The notes under the pieces are model-generated. The model was not told the origin of the DNA. It was given only the letters and a program-made list of their open reading frames with translations, and searched no databases. A stretch of 64,000 nucleotides of DNA from Pandoraea norimbergensis (GTDB taxonomy: Bacteria > Pseudomonadota > Gammaproteobacteria > Burkholderiales > Burkholderiaceae), in the NCBI RefSeq assembly GCF_001465545.3, contig NZ_CP013480.3, forward strand, positions 6,076,001 to 6,140,000. Reading direction: 5' to 3'. Shown here in pieces: positions 11,888-19,807 of this stretch (position 1 is the first letter of the stretch; every line of letters begins with the position of its first letter). The position numbers and the translations under genes were made by a program.

Positions 11888-13852
11888 TCAGGCGGCGTGC
11901 TGGTCGCCGTCATCGGCGCCCGCACTTGTGTCACCCGACGCGCGACGGCGTCCCAGCCCCTTCTTCAGATGGATCATCAGCAACGAGATCGCCGCCGGTG
12001 TCACCCCGGAGATACGCGACGCTTGCCCCAACGTTTCGGGACGCTGAGCCGCGAGCTTCTGGCGCACTTCTATCGACAGACCCCGCACCTCGTTGTAATC
12101 GATGCTCGCGGGCAGCACGGTGTTCTCATTGGCTTCCTTGCGAACGATCTCGTCGGCCTGACGATCGATGTAGCCTTGATACTTGGCCGCAATCTCGATC
12201 TGTTCACGAATCTGCCCGGCTTGCAGCGGATCGTCGGACAGCGCATTTTCAGGGGCGAGTCGACCGCCCTGCACTGCCATCAGCGCGTCGTAGCTGACTT
12301 CCGGACGACGCAGCAGATCGGCAAGCGAATACTCGTGGTCGATGGCCTTGCCGAGCAACGGCACGGCATCTTCCGCCGGGAATGTCTTGGGATTCACCCA
12401 CGTGGTTTTGAGGCGTTCTGTTTCACGTGAAACAGCATCGCGTTTGCGACAGAAGGCTTCCCAACGAACGTCGTCCACCACACCGAGTTCGCGACCGACT
12501 TCGGTCAGGCGCATGTCGGCATTGTCTTCACGCAGCGACAGGCGGTATTCGGCGCGGCTGGTGAACATGCGATACGGCTCGGACACGCCACGCGTAATCA
12601 GGTCATCCACGAGCACGCCCAGATAGGCCTGATCGCGACGCGGGCACCAGGCTTCGCGGCCCTGCACCTGAAGCGCGGCATTCATACCGGCAAGCAGCCC
12701 CTGTGCCGCGGCTTCTTCGTAACCCGTGGTGCCGTTGATCTGACCGGCAAAGAACAGGCCCGAAATCACACGCGTTTCCAGCGAGCTACGCAGCCCACGC
12801 GGATCGAAGTAGTCGTACTCGATGGCATAGCCGGGACGCAGGATATACGCGTTCTCCATGCCCTTCATCGAGCGGACCAGTTCGAGTTGCACGTCGAAAG
12901 GCAGACTCGTGGAGATGCCGTTCGGATAGAACTCGTTGGTCGTCAGCCCTTCCGGCTCCAGATAGATCTGGTGCGACGTCTTGTCGGCGAAGCGATGAAT
13001 CTTGTCTTCGATCGACGGGCAGTAGCGCGGCCCTACCCCTTCGATCACGCCCGTGTACATCGGCGAGCGGTCGAGCCCCCCACGGATGATGTCGTGCGTG
13101 CGCTCATTGGTATGCGTGACCCAGCACGGCACTTGGCGCGGATGCTGGGCAGCCGAGCCCAAGAACGAGAACACGGGTACCGGATCAAGGTCACCCGGCT
13201 GCTCTTCGAGCACGGAGAAGTCGATTGAACGACCGTCGATACGCGGCGGCGTACCGGTCTTCAAGCGACCTTGCGGGAGTTTCAACTCTTTCAGGCGCGC
13301 CGACAGGCTGATAGCCGCCGGGTCACCGGCGCGACCGCCGACGTAGTTGTTCAAGCCAACGTGAATCTTGCCGTCGAGGAACGTGCCAGCGGTCAGCACC
13401 ACGGCACGAGCGCGGAAGCGCAGCCCAACCTGCGTGATGGCACCGACAACGCGGTCGCCTTCAACGATCAGGTCTTCGACGGCCTGCTGGAACAGCCAGA
13501 GATTCGGCTGATTTTCCAAACGATGACGGATCGCCTGCTTATAGAGAATGCGGTCGGCTTGGGCGCGCGTCGCACGTACGGCCGGCCCTTTCGACGAATT
13601 CAGAATGCGAAACTGGATGCCGCTCTCGTCGGTCGCCGCCGCCATGGCGCCGCCCAGCGCATCGACTTCCTTAACGAGATGGCCCTTGCCAATGCCACCA
13701 ATCGAGGGGTTACAGCTCATCTGACCGAGCGTCTCGATATTGTGGGTAAGCAAAAGGGTTTTACAGCCCATGCGGGCCGAGGCGAGCGCAGCCTCAGTGC
13801 CGGCATGGCCGCCACCCACTACGATCACATCGAACTCGGTTGGATAAAGCAT
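11888..13852 (-). CDS. mnmG: tRNA uridine-34 carboxymethylaminomethyl enzyme MnmG
   Basis: FAD-dependent partner of MnmE in making cmnm5U34 in tRNA anticodons (formerly gidA). I chose the ATG at 13850-13852 ([18 protein letters not shown]), giving 654 residues, the usual family length. The frame is open for another 77 codons upstream, but that stretch translates parS DNA and is not protein-like. The FAD dinucleotide motif GGGHAG is at residues 13-18, with the family signatures [12 protein letters not shown] and [17 protein letters not shown] perfect parS site lies inside the coding sequence (12,419-12,434). Confidence 0.97.
   Translation of the reverse strand: MLYPTEFDVIVVGGGHAGTEAALASARMGCKTLLLTHNIETLGQMSCNPSIGGIGKGHLVKEVDALGGAMAAATDESGIQFRILNSSKGPAVRATRAQADRILYKQAIRHRLENQPNLWLFQQAVEDLIVEGDRVVGAITQVGLRFRARAVVLTAGTFLDGKIHVGLNNYVGGRAGDPAAISLSARLKELKLPQGRLKTGTPPRIDGRSIDFSVLEEQPGDLDPVPVFSFLGSAAQHPRQVPCWVTHTNERTHDIIRGGLDRSPMYTGVIEGVGPRYCPSIEDKIHRFADKTSHQIYLEPEGLTTNEFYPNGISTSLPFDVQLELVRSMKGMENAYILRPGYAIEYDYFDPRGLRSSLETRVISGLFFAGQINGTTGYEEAAAQGLLAGMNAALQVQGREAWCPRRDQAYLGVLVDDLITRGVSEPYRMFTSRAEYRLSLREDNADMRLTEVGRELGVVDDVRWEAFCRKRDAVSRETERLKTTWVNPKTFPAEDAVPLLGKAIDHEYSLADLLRRPEVSYDALMAVQGGRLAPENALSDDPLQAGQIREQIEIAAKYQGYIDRQADEIVRKEANENTVLPASIDYNEVRGLSIEVRQKLAAQRPETLGQASRISGVTPAAISLLMIHLKKGLGRRRASGDTSAGADDGDQHAA
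12419..12434 (+). other. parS site 1 (inside mnmG)
   Basis: TGTTTCACGTGAAACA, a perfect 16/16 match to the bacterial parS consensus, located within the mnmG coding sequence. It is 1.5 kb from the main cluster. Confidence 0.93.
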
Positions 13853-13900
13853 CGCAATTTTGCCGCGTGCGGCAAACTCTCTGGATTCGGTAATTGCGGA

Positions 13901-13906
13901 ATTATA
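13901..13906 (-). promoter_or_regulatory. Candidate -10 element of the mnmG promoter
   Basis: The minus strand reads TATAAT at 13906-13901, about 50 nt upstream of the mnmG ATG. No convincing -35 hexamer is seen at 16-18 nt spacing. parS-like site 2 (13,941-13,956) lies just upstream of where RNA polymerase would sit. Confidence 0.5.
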
Positions 13907-13940
13907 GCGGTATTGCGATGCATCATTTGTAACCACGCTA

Positions 13941-13956
13941 TGTTTCACGTGGAACG
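13941..13956 (+). other. parS-like site 2
   Basis: TGTTTCACGTGGAACG, 14/16 to the parS consensus, with the CACGTG core intact. It is at the mnmG promoter region. Confidence 0.75.
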
Positions 13957-13983
13957 TGAGTGGAAAACGACGATATTGGAGAC

Positions 13984-13999
13984 TGTTCCACGTGGAACA
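13984..13999 (+). other. parS-like site 3 (perfect palindrome variant)
   Basis: TGTTCCACGTGGAACA is a perfect 16-bp palindrome. It differs from the consensus at the two symmetrical positions 5 and 12. Confidence 0.75.
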
Positions 14000-14082
14000 T
14001 TGGGAAGGTTTGGTGGATTTGAGGAGATATGGCGGTGGATTGCTTGGAGACTGGTTCGTTGAAATGACAGTCACCCCTCTCA

Positions 14083-14098
14083 TGTTTCACGTGAAACA
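14083..14098 (+). other. parS site 4
   Basis: TGTTTCACGTGAAACA, a perfect 16/16 parS match in the gene-free region. Confidence 0.95.
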
Positions 14099-14281
14099 CG
14101 GGGAGTCTAGCGTTCCCGGCGGGCAATCCAGCGTCATTGATCGAGCCCAGTGGGTGTCAGGCCCGTCCGATGACAAACCAAGTTCGCCGGAGAAGCGCCC
14201 TCCCCCGAGTTCGGCGTGCCGTCGACAATGCTCGCGACTAAGGCCAGCGGTAATTGTCCAACCGGTCACGAATGCCCATCA

Positions 14282-14297
14282 CGTTTCACGTGAAACA
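14282..14297 (+). other. parS site 5
   Basis: CGTTTCACGTGAAACA, 15/16 to parS; only the first base differs. Confidence 0.9.
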
Positions 14298-14472
14298 TCG
14301 GAGCGTCGCGCTCCCGGAGGATCAATCCACCGACCGACTCAAAATGAATTCCCCGGATACCAATCCCATCGTCGGCACCGGGCCATCACCAAGCGAAGTC
14401 ATTCAATTCTCCCCATCCATCGCCGTGGCTCCGGCCAACGACAATTGTCGAATCACATCACCGCGCCTTCCA

Positions 14473-14488
14473 TGTTTCACGTGAAACA
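14473..14488 (+). other. parS site 6
   Basis: TGTTTCACGTGAAACA, a perfect 16/16 parS match. Confidence 0.95.
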
Positions 14489-14533
14489 GAGTCCCTCTCT
14501 CCGGACCAATGGCATCTCAGAAATCAAGGCGAG

Positions 14534-14549
14534 AGTTCCACGTGAAACA
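14534..14549 (+). other. parS-like site 7
   Basis: AGTTCCACGTGAAACA. It differs from consensus at position 1 and at position 5, which is degenerate in the Bacillus consensus. Confidence 0.8.
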
Positions 14550-14751
14550 CTGCCCTGAAACCCCAGCGTGATGAGCCACTCGGGAGCCAACCCCGCGCGG
14601 ATCTCAACCTCTGGGCATGTCTCTCGATCTCAAGAGCCTATTCGCGGCGTGCCGGTGCTACCACCCCAATCGCGAGCGCTCCACCGATACCTCCCGCCAA
14701 ATGAACGACTCAATGGCACCCGTCCTGATGAAGTCGTCCACCACCCCACCG

Positions 14752-14767
14752 TGTTTCACGTGAAACG
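14752..14767 (+). other. parS site 8
   Basis: TGTTTCACGTGAAACG, 15/16; only the last base differs. Confidence 0.9.
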
Positions 14768-14975
14768 AAAGCGCTTCTCGACAGGAGCGTCTCAATGCGA
14801 ACACGTCGCGGGGAATCAGAATCCGAAAACCCGTGACACGCGAGATTTGGCGCAAGACCGGAGCGAGACCGATATGCCGCAGGCAGGGGGAATAGCTCGG
14901 CACTTCGATAGCAGCAACAAACTCATGGAACATGCTTTCCCCTCTGCCCTGCGCGGACAAACGCATCCACCCCGG

Positions 14976-14996
14976 CATCCACATCCACATCCACAT
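14976..14996 (+). repeat. Short tandem repeat of CATCCA (3.5 copies)
   Basis: Three and a half copies of the hexamer CATCCA. Each unit junction contains ATCCACA or ATCCACAT, that is 7 of 9 bases of a DnaA box, so the array could act as closely spaced weak DnaA sites (inference). Confidence 0.6.
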
Positions 14997-15130
14997 GAGA
15001 AATACCAAGATGCCGTGTTCCCGAACCCGAGACCGAATTCGAGAATGAAGCACCTACTCCACCCCGGTATCAAATCAAACCGGCCAACACCGTGAATACG
15101 GAAATTCAGAGACACACGACCTGAACATCC

Positions 15131-15160
15131 ATCCAGTAACGTTGCCGTCGATCACTGGAT
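15131..15160. repeat. Inverted repeat ATCCAGT / ACTGGAT in origin region
   Basis: ATCCAGT (15,131-15,137) is followed after 16 nt by its reverse complement ACTGGAT (15,154-15,160). The right arm is also the start of the duplicated 18-mer. Confidence 0.5.
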
Positions 15161-15279
15161 GCAAACACAGGACCGCAGCCACCAAAGATAGCGACGCAAC
15201 AAGACGCAATCACCCAGCGCTCCCCAACTGCGAAATCCACCTCGGAGATTTTCATCTCGACCACTGGATGCAACCACAG
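15153..15279 (+). repeat. Duplicated 18-mer flanking 91 bp
   Basis: CACTGGATGCAAACACAG at 15,153-15,170 recurs as CACTGGATGCAACCACAG at 15,262-15,279, 17 of 18 bases identical. They lie between the parS cluster and the DnaA boxes. No known protein site was recognised. Confidence 0.7.
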
Positions 15280-15286
15280 CACTGCG

Positions 15287-15302
15287 CGTTCCACGTGAAA
15301 CC
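15287..15302 (+). other. parS-like site 9 (weak)
   Basis: CGTTCCACGTGAAACC, 13/16 with the core CACGTGAAAC intact. It is the site closest to the DnaA boxes. Confidence 0.65.
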
Positions 15303-15448
15303 CATCGCACGTATCCATTCCCCACAACCGAGGCATTGCGCGTTACCGCTAACGTGAGCGGCAACCACCAAAAACCACAATCGTGTTCGCCAAAACACAA
15401 CGCACCGGCGGTACAACTTCATCGACTAAAGTACGAGCGCACTCCCCG

Positions 15449-15457
15449 TTATCCACA
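15449..15457 (+). other. DnaA box (perfect)
   Basis: TTATCCACA, exact match to the strong DnaA-box consensus. Confidence 0.85.
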
Positions 15458-15501
15458 TCACTCGACACCCACGCAAAACCTCAAACAAGAAATTGCTTTT
15501 C

Positions 15502-15510
15502 TGTGGATAA
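15502..15510 (-). other. DnaA box (perfect)
   Basis: TGTGGATAA on the plus strand, that is TTATCCACA on the minus strand. It is in opposite orientation to the box 45 bp to the left. Confidence 0.85.
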
Positions 15511-15596
15511 CCCTAAGCGACGAATTCACTCGAAAATCGTAAAAATCGCCAAACCCCTTATTGCGGCAGTGCGCCATAGATTTGCGCGTTGCATAA

Positions 15597-15605
15597 CTAT
15601 CCACA
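15597..15605 (+). other. DnaA box (one mismatch)
   Basis: CTATCCACA, one base from TTATCCACA. Confidence 0.65.
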
Positions 15606-15611
15606 AGCAAC

Positions 15612-15620
15612 TGTGAATAA
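15612..15620 (-). other. DnaA box (degenerate consensus match)
   Basis: TGTGAATAA, read on the minus strand as TTATTCACA, which fits TTWTNCACA. Confidence 0.7.
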
Positions 15621-15635
15621 GTGAGTTCTCGTTGT

Positions 15636-15644
15636 CGTGGATAA
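15636..15644 (-). other. DnaA box (one mismatch)
   Basis: CGTGGATAA, read on the minus strand as TTATCCACG, one base from consensus. Confidence 0.65.
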
Positions 15645-15773
15645 CTCGCTTTTTGGATCGTCCGGAAATTGGGGCCGGATCATATTCGCGACAATCTTTC
15701 ATTGCCACCCGACGCCACAAAAAAAGCCCCGTCACCTCTCCGACGTCATCACAACTCGCGCTCAACACACCGC

Positions 15774-15802
15774 CATAAAAAAACCCGCCGGGAGGCGGGT
15801 TT
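15774..15802 (-). terminator. Rho-independent terminator after livF (cluster 1)
   Basis: AAACCCGCC (15,781-15,789) pairs with GGCGGGTTT (15,794-15,802) around a 4-nt loop. On the minus strand the stem is followed by a run of Ts. It lies 54 bp after the livF stop and insulates the origin region from liv transcription. Confidence 0.85.
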
Positions 15803-15856
15803 CTTGTTCAACGTCGGCAAGGACATGCCGCGCCAGATACGCATGCTTCAGCAGTA

Positions 15857-16603
15857 TCAGGCAGCCTTCTTTGCCAGCCCCAGATACGTCTCGATCACCT
15901 TCGGGTTGCTCGCCAGCTCTTGTGCAGGGCCTTCCAGCGCCAGCTCACCCGTCTCGATCACGTAACCGTAGTCAGCCACCTGCAAGGCCGCCCGGGCATT
16001 CTGCTCGATCAGCAGCGTTGCCACGCCCGTCTTGCGCAAGTCGTTGATGATGTGGAAGATTTCCTTCACGATCAGCGGCGCAAGCCCAAGGCTCGGCTCG
16101 TCGAGCATCAGCAGTTGCGGCTTGGCCATCAACGCGCGGCCCACCGCCAGCATCTGGCGCTCACCGCCCGACAGCGTACCGGCCTGCTGCACGCGGCGCT
16201 CTTTCAGGCGCGGAAACAGCGCGTAGACCACTTCCATCTGATCGAGGAAGTTCTTCTCCCCGGCCTTCTTGCGGCGGTACGCGCCGAGCAGCAGGTTGTC
16301 TTCGACCGTCATCGTCGAGAACAACTCGCGCTTCTCCGGCACCAGACACATGCCGCGCGCCACGCGCGTCTCGATGCTCAGCGCCGACATCTCGTGGCCG
16401 AGATACGCCACGCTGCCGCGGCTCGAACCGTTGTGCGGCAGCGCGCCCATGATCGCGTTGAGCATGCTCGACTTGCCTGCGCCGTTCGGACCGATCACCG
16501 TGACGATCTGACCGGCTTCCACGCGCAGGTGAGCCCCATGTACTGCCTCGACCTTGCCGTAGGCTACCGCCAGGTCCTTGACCTCCAGAATCGCCTCTGC
16601 CAT
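15857..16603 (-). CDS. livF: Branched-chain-type (HAAT) ABC transporter ATP-binding protein LivF, cluster 1
   Basis: A 248-residue ATPase of the Liv/HAAT importer. It has Walker A GPNGAGKS, the signature LSGGERQMLAVGRAL, and Walker B LLMLDEPSLGLAP, all intact, plus the LivF-type C-terminal segment. The ATG at 16,601-16,603 overlaps the stop of livMG (TGATG) and is preceded by GGAGGAG; a GTG one codon earlier is possible. It is the last gene of the livH-livMG-livF operon, which is followed by a terminator. Substrate is uncertain: HAAT systems take branched-chain amino acids, but also amides and aromatic acids. Confidence 0.93.
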   Translation of the reverse strand: MAEAILEVKDLAVAYGKVEAVHGAHLRVEAGQIVTVIGPNGAGKSSMLNAIMGALPHNGSSRGSVAYLGHEMSALSIETRVARGMCLVPEKRELFSTMTVEDNLLLGAYRRKKAGEKNFLDQMEVVYALFPRLKERRVQQAGTLSGGERQMLAVGRALMAKPQLLMLDEPSLGLAPLIVKEIFHIINDLRKTGVATLLIEQNARAALQVADYGYVIETGELALEGPAQELASNPKVIETYLGLAKKAA

Positions 16604-18399
16604 CACTCCACTCCTCCGAGGTACGCCTCGAGCACCGCCGGGTTCTTCTGCACGTCTTCGGGCAGCCCCTCGGCGATCTTGGTGCCGAACTCCATCACCA
16701 CCAGGTGATCGGTCAGGTTCATCACGAAATCCATGTCGTGCTCGACCAGCAGCACGCTCATGCCTTCATCTTTGAGCTTGCGCAGCAAATCGCCCAGCGC
16801 CTGCTTCTCTTTGTAACGCAAGCCAGCGGCCGGCTCGTCGAGCAACAGCAGTGTCGGATCGCACGCCAGTGCCCGCGCAATTTCCAGAATCCGTTGCTGC
16901 CCCAGCGCGAGACTGCCCGCTTCGTCATACATGTGCGCGCCAAGGCCCACACGCTCGATCTGCTTCGCAGCTTCGTGCAGCAGCATGGCCTCTTCATGGC
17001 GGTCCAGACGCAGCACGCTCGACCACACACCGCCCTGCGGACGCCGGCGCAGGCCGTTCTTATCACGCAGATACGCGCCGATCGCCACGTTCTCCAGCAC
17101 GCTCATATGCGGCATCAAGCGCACGTGCTGGAAGGTCCGGCCGATACCGCGCTTGACGATCTCACGCGACGGCAGACGATCGATCCGCTCGCCGAGGAAC
17201 GAAATCTCACCGCGCGTGGCCTGCAACACCCCGGTCACGAGATTGAACGTGGTCGACTTGCCGGCGCCGTTCGGACCGATCAGACCGACGATTTCACCGG
17301 CCTTCACTTCGAACGACACATCGTTGACCGCCACCAGCCCGCCGAACTCCTTGCGCGCCTTCTCCAGCTTGAGCACCACTTCGCCCACGGCCGGCTTGGC
17401 ACGATGGCCCAACGCGTCCGCTTGCTCAGGGGCCCGGGCCACACGGCGTGCCGGGAAGATCTTCGCGAAGAACGGCCACACGCCATCGCGTGCGTATTGC
17501 AGCAGCAACACCAGCAGCACCCCGAAGACGATCGTCTCGAAGTTACCGTTAGCACCCAGCAACACCGGCAGGATGTTTTGCAGGTAGTCCTTGAGCACCG
17601 TCAGGATCGCGGCCCCCAGCACAGCGCCCCAGACGTGCGAGACGCCGCCCACCACCGCCATGAACAGGTACTCGATGCCGTGATTCAGGTTGAACGGCGT
17701 CGGGTTCACGGCACGTTGCAAGTGCGCGTACAGCCAGCCCGAAATCGCGGCGAGCACGGCGGCGTAGACGAACACCACCACCTTCATCCACGCGGTGTTC
17801 ACGCCCATGGCTTCGGCCATCACGCCGCCACCCTTGAGCGCGCGAATCGCACGGCCCTGACGCGAATCCAGCAGGTTCTTGACCGACACCACCGCCAGCA
17901 CCACGACCACCCAGATCAGATAGAACATCTGACGCCCGCTCGCCAATTCGACGCCGAACACGTTGATGGTCGGAATGTCGTTCAGGCCGTCGTACTTGCC
18001 GAGGAACTCAAGGTTGCCGAACAGGTAGTACAGCGCCAAGCCCCACGCGATCGTACCGAGCGGCAGGAAGTGGCCCGACAGACGCATGGTGATCGCGCCG
18101 ATCACGAGCGCCGCAGCGGCCGTGATGACGATGCCGACCACCAGACCGAGCCACGGCGAAGCGCCGTAGGCCGTCGTCAGATAAGCCGTCGCATAGGCAC
18201 CCAGACCGACGAACGCGGCCTGACCGAACGACGTCATGCCGGCCACACCCGTGAGCAATACCAGACCGATGGCCACGATGCTGTAGAGGCCGATGTAATT
18301 GAGCAGCGTCACCCAGTATTCGGGCAGACGTACCGGCGCAGGCAGTACCGGCAACACGGCCAGTAGCACCAGAAAAATCAGGAAGTATTTGTTTTTCAT
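16603..18399 (-). CDS. Fused LivM permease - LivG ATPase, cluster 1
   Basis: A 598-residue fusion of two Liv transporter parts. Residues about 1-310 are a LivM permease with 8-10 membrane helices and the motif GLVLLTGVAGMTSFGQAAF. A charged linker (about 315-340) leads to a LivG ATPase with Walker A GPNGAGKST (Lys381), a signature region LALGQQR in place of LSGGQ, and Walker B LLLLDEPAAGL. The fusion ties one ATPase covalently to one permease of the heterodimer. It lies between livH and livF with short gaps or overlaps on both sides. Such fusions occur in Burkholderiales, so this is not likely to be an assembly artefact. Confidence 0.93.
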   Translation of the reverse strand: MKNKYFLIFLVLLAVLPVLPAPVRLPEYWVTLLNYIGLYSIVAIGLVLLTGVAGMTSFGQAAFVGLGAYATAYLTTAYGASPWLGLVVGIVITAAAALVIGAITMRLSGHFLPLGTIAWGLALYYLFGNLEFLGKYDGLNDIPTINVFGVELASGRQMFYLIWVVVVLAVVSVKNLLDSRQGRAIRALKGGGVMAEAMGVNTAWMKVVVFVYAAVLAAISGWLYAHLQRAVNPTPFNLNHGIEYLFMAVVGGVSHVWGAVLGAAILTVLKDYLQNILPVLLGANGNFETIVFGVLLVLLLQYARDGVWPFFAKIFPARRVARAPEQADALGHRAKPAVGEVVLKLEKARKEFGGLVAVNDVSFEVKAGEIVGLIGPNGAGKSTTFNLVTGVLQATRGEISFLGERIDRLPSREIVKRGIGRTFQHVRLMPHMSVLENVAIGAYLRDKNGLRRRPQGGVWSSVLRLDRHEEAMLLHEAAKQIERVGLGAHMYDEAGSLALGQQRILEIARALACDPTLLLLDEPAAGLRYKEKQALGDLLRKLKDEGMSVLLVEHDMDFVMNLTDHLVVMEFGTKIAEGLPEDVQKNPAVLEAYLGGVE

Positions 18400-18417
18400 T
18401 CTGTGGTCCGCCCCGGC

Positions 18418-19473
18418 TTATTCCTCGTCCTCTTCCACGTGCTTGCTTGTGAGCGACAGCCACAGCAGCACCGGAAGGATCATCGTGAACACGATGACCT
18501 CTTTGTACGCACTCGCCCAGAACGACGAGTACGACTCAAGCAGGCCCACGAGAATGGCGCCGAGCGCCGCGACCGGGTAACTCACCAGACCACCGATGAT
18601 CGCGCCCACGAAGCCCTTCAGACCGATCAGGAAGCCCGACTCGTAATAGATGGTCGTGATCGGTGCAATCAGAATGCCGCACAGCACACCCAGTGCCGCC
18701 GCCAGCGTGAACGCCAACCGCCCGGCCTGCACGGTGCCGATACCGACCAGACGCGCGCCCAGACGATTCACGGCGGTTGCGCGCAGTGCCTTGCCCGAGA
18801 GCGAACGGTCGAAGTAGAAGTACAGCGCCAGAATCATGACCACCGACACCCCGAGCACCCACAGACTCTGGCCCGAGATCATCACCGAGCCGATGTTGTA
18901 GCTGGCATCCGAGAACGGCTGCGTGCGCGAGCCTTCGGCACCGAACATCACCAGACCCAGCCCGGTCAGCGCAAAGTGCACACCCACCGAGACGATCAGC
19001 AGCAGCAGCGTGCTCGCTTCGGCCAGCGGTTGATAGGCCAGGCGATAGAGCATCGGCCCCATCGGCACGACCAGCAGCAGCGTGATGGCGATCTGCACGA
19101 GCATCGGCAGCGTCATCGGTGCCAGCGCCTTCACGACGAAGAACACGGCAATCGGGAACACCAGATACTTGCCCGCCAGCACCGGCACCAGTCGGCCCGC
19201 GAGCTTGCGGCGTTCGCTATGGCGCAACACACCGGCCGTCTCCACGATGAACGTGCACACGCCCATGGCCACGAGCAGCCAGCTGGTCAGCGGGAATTTC
19301 TGGGTTTGCAGGGCCGCGAGCGTGAGTGCGCCATACGACACGAACTCGCCCTGCGGAATAAAGATGACGCGGGTAACGGAGAACACCAGTACGAGGGCCA
19401 ATGCCAGCAAGGCATAAATCGCACCCGTAGTGATGCCGTCCTGCGCCAGGATGGCGGCAATCGAAAGATCCAT
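18418..19473 (-). CDS. livH: HAAT ABC transporter permease LivH, cluster 1
   Basis: A 351-residue inner-membrane permease of the LivH type, with motifs GAIYALLALALVLVFSVTRVIFIPQGEFV at the N-terminus and GIGTVQAGRLAFTLAAALG plus GALVSYP-like segments at the C-terminus. I chose the ATG at 19,471-19,473 (MDLSIAAILAQDG) because GAGAGGAG lies directly upstream; 40 further upstream codons are open but basic and not family-like. There is an insertion of about 40 residues after the third helix (SERRKLAGRLVPVLAGKY). It heads the livH-livMG-livF operon. Confidence 0.92.
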   Translation of the reverse strand: MDLSIAAILAQDGITTGAIYALLALALVLVFSVTRVIFIPQGEFVSYGALTLAALQTQKFPLTSWLLVAMGVCTFIVETAGVLRHSERRKLAGRLVPVLAGKYLVFPIAVFFVVKALAPMTLPMLVQIAITLLLVVPMGPMLYRLAYQPLAEASTLLLLIVSVGVHFALTGLGLVMFGAEGSRTQPFSDASYNIGSVMISGQSLWVLGVSVVMILALYFYFDRSLSGKALRATAVNRLGARLVGIGTVQAGRLAFTLAAALGVLCGILIAPITTIYYESGFLIGLKGFVGAIIGGLVSYPVAALGAILVGLLESYSSFWASAYKEVIVFTMILPVLLWLSLTSKHVEEDEE

Positions 19474-19504
19474 GCTCCTCTCACTTCGTTTGAGTACTTC
19501 TTGA

Positions 19505-19526
19505 ACCGGCTGGCGAGACAGCCGGT
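19505..19526 (-). promoter_or_regulatory. Inverted repeat in the livH 5' leader
   Basis: ACCGGCTG (19,505-19,512) and CAGCCGGT (19,519-19,526) form a perfect 8-bp stem around a 6-nt loop, about 32 nt upstream of the livH ATG. It could be a leader hairpin or an operator; the remainder of 19,474-19,807 holds AT-rich, promoter-like sequence near 19,610-19,645 but no gene. Confidence 0.45.
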
Positions 19527-19807
19527 GTGATGCACGGCGCGGCGCGCTGCCGCCCCGTTCCCCTTCACTTCGACACACCCTCCCGGTCTCCAAGGAGTGA
19601 TGCAGCGAATTATGAATTGTATAAACGGTTATGCATTGGTAAAACCCGGGTGACTACTGAGATAACGCCCGTCCCGTTGTCACCCGCCCTTCACAAATCG
19701 ACCGGTCAGGCACCCCGCCTGCGTCGACAACCCCGGACAACATCAGCCAACCACCGCCGACATTAGGGCTTCACACCCCAACGTCCGGCAACACATATGC
19801 GTACAAG

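Larger units (their letters stand above)
13853..15773. other. Gene-free putative chromosomal origin region (oriC) with parS cluster
   Basis: No convincing protein gene is present over 1.9 kb; short open frames here are broken by lineage-unlike composition and overlap binding sites. The left part (13,941-15,302) carries eight parS-like sites. The right part (15,449-15,644) carries five DnaA-box matches and is AT-richer than the neighbouring genes, for example around 15,480-15,620. Position next to mnmG-rsmG-parAB is the conserved setting of many bacterial origins, so I infer that this is oriC. The initiator gene dnaA is not in the window. A cumulative GC-skew plot of the chromosome would confirm or refute it. 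Confidence 0.8.

Noticed and set aside
13853..14083. 77-codon in-frame N-terminal extension of mnmG
   Set aside because: It translates parS DNA (FHVKH, FHVEH-like words) and lies upstream of the family-typical start with its own -10 element.
14254..15053. Several 60-200 codon frames in the parS/origin region
   Set aside because: They are read through binding sites and low-complexity DNA, and none has similarity or a ribosome site; the region is better explained as origin DNA.
16603..18399. LivM-LivG fusion as a sequencing error
   Set aside because: The frame is continuous, the linker is charged and plausible, and such fusions are known in the order.
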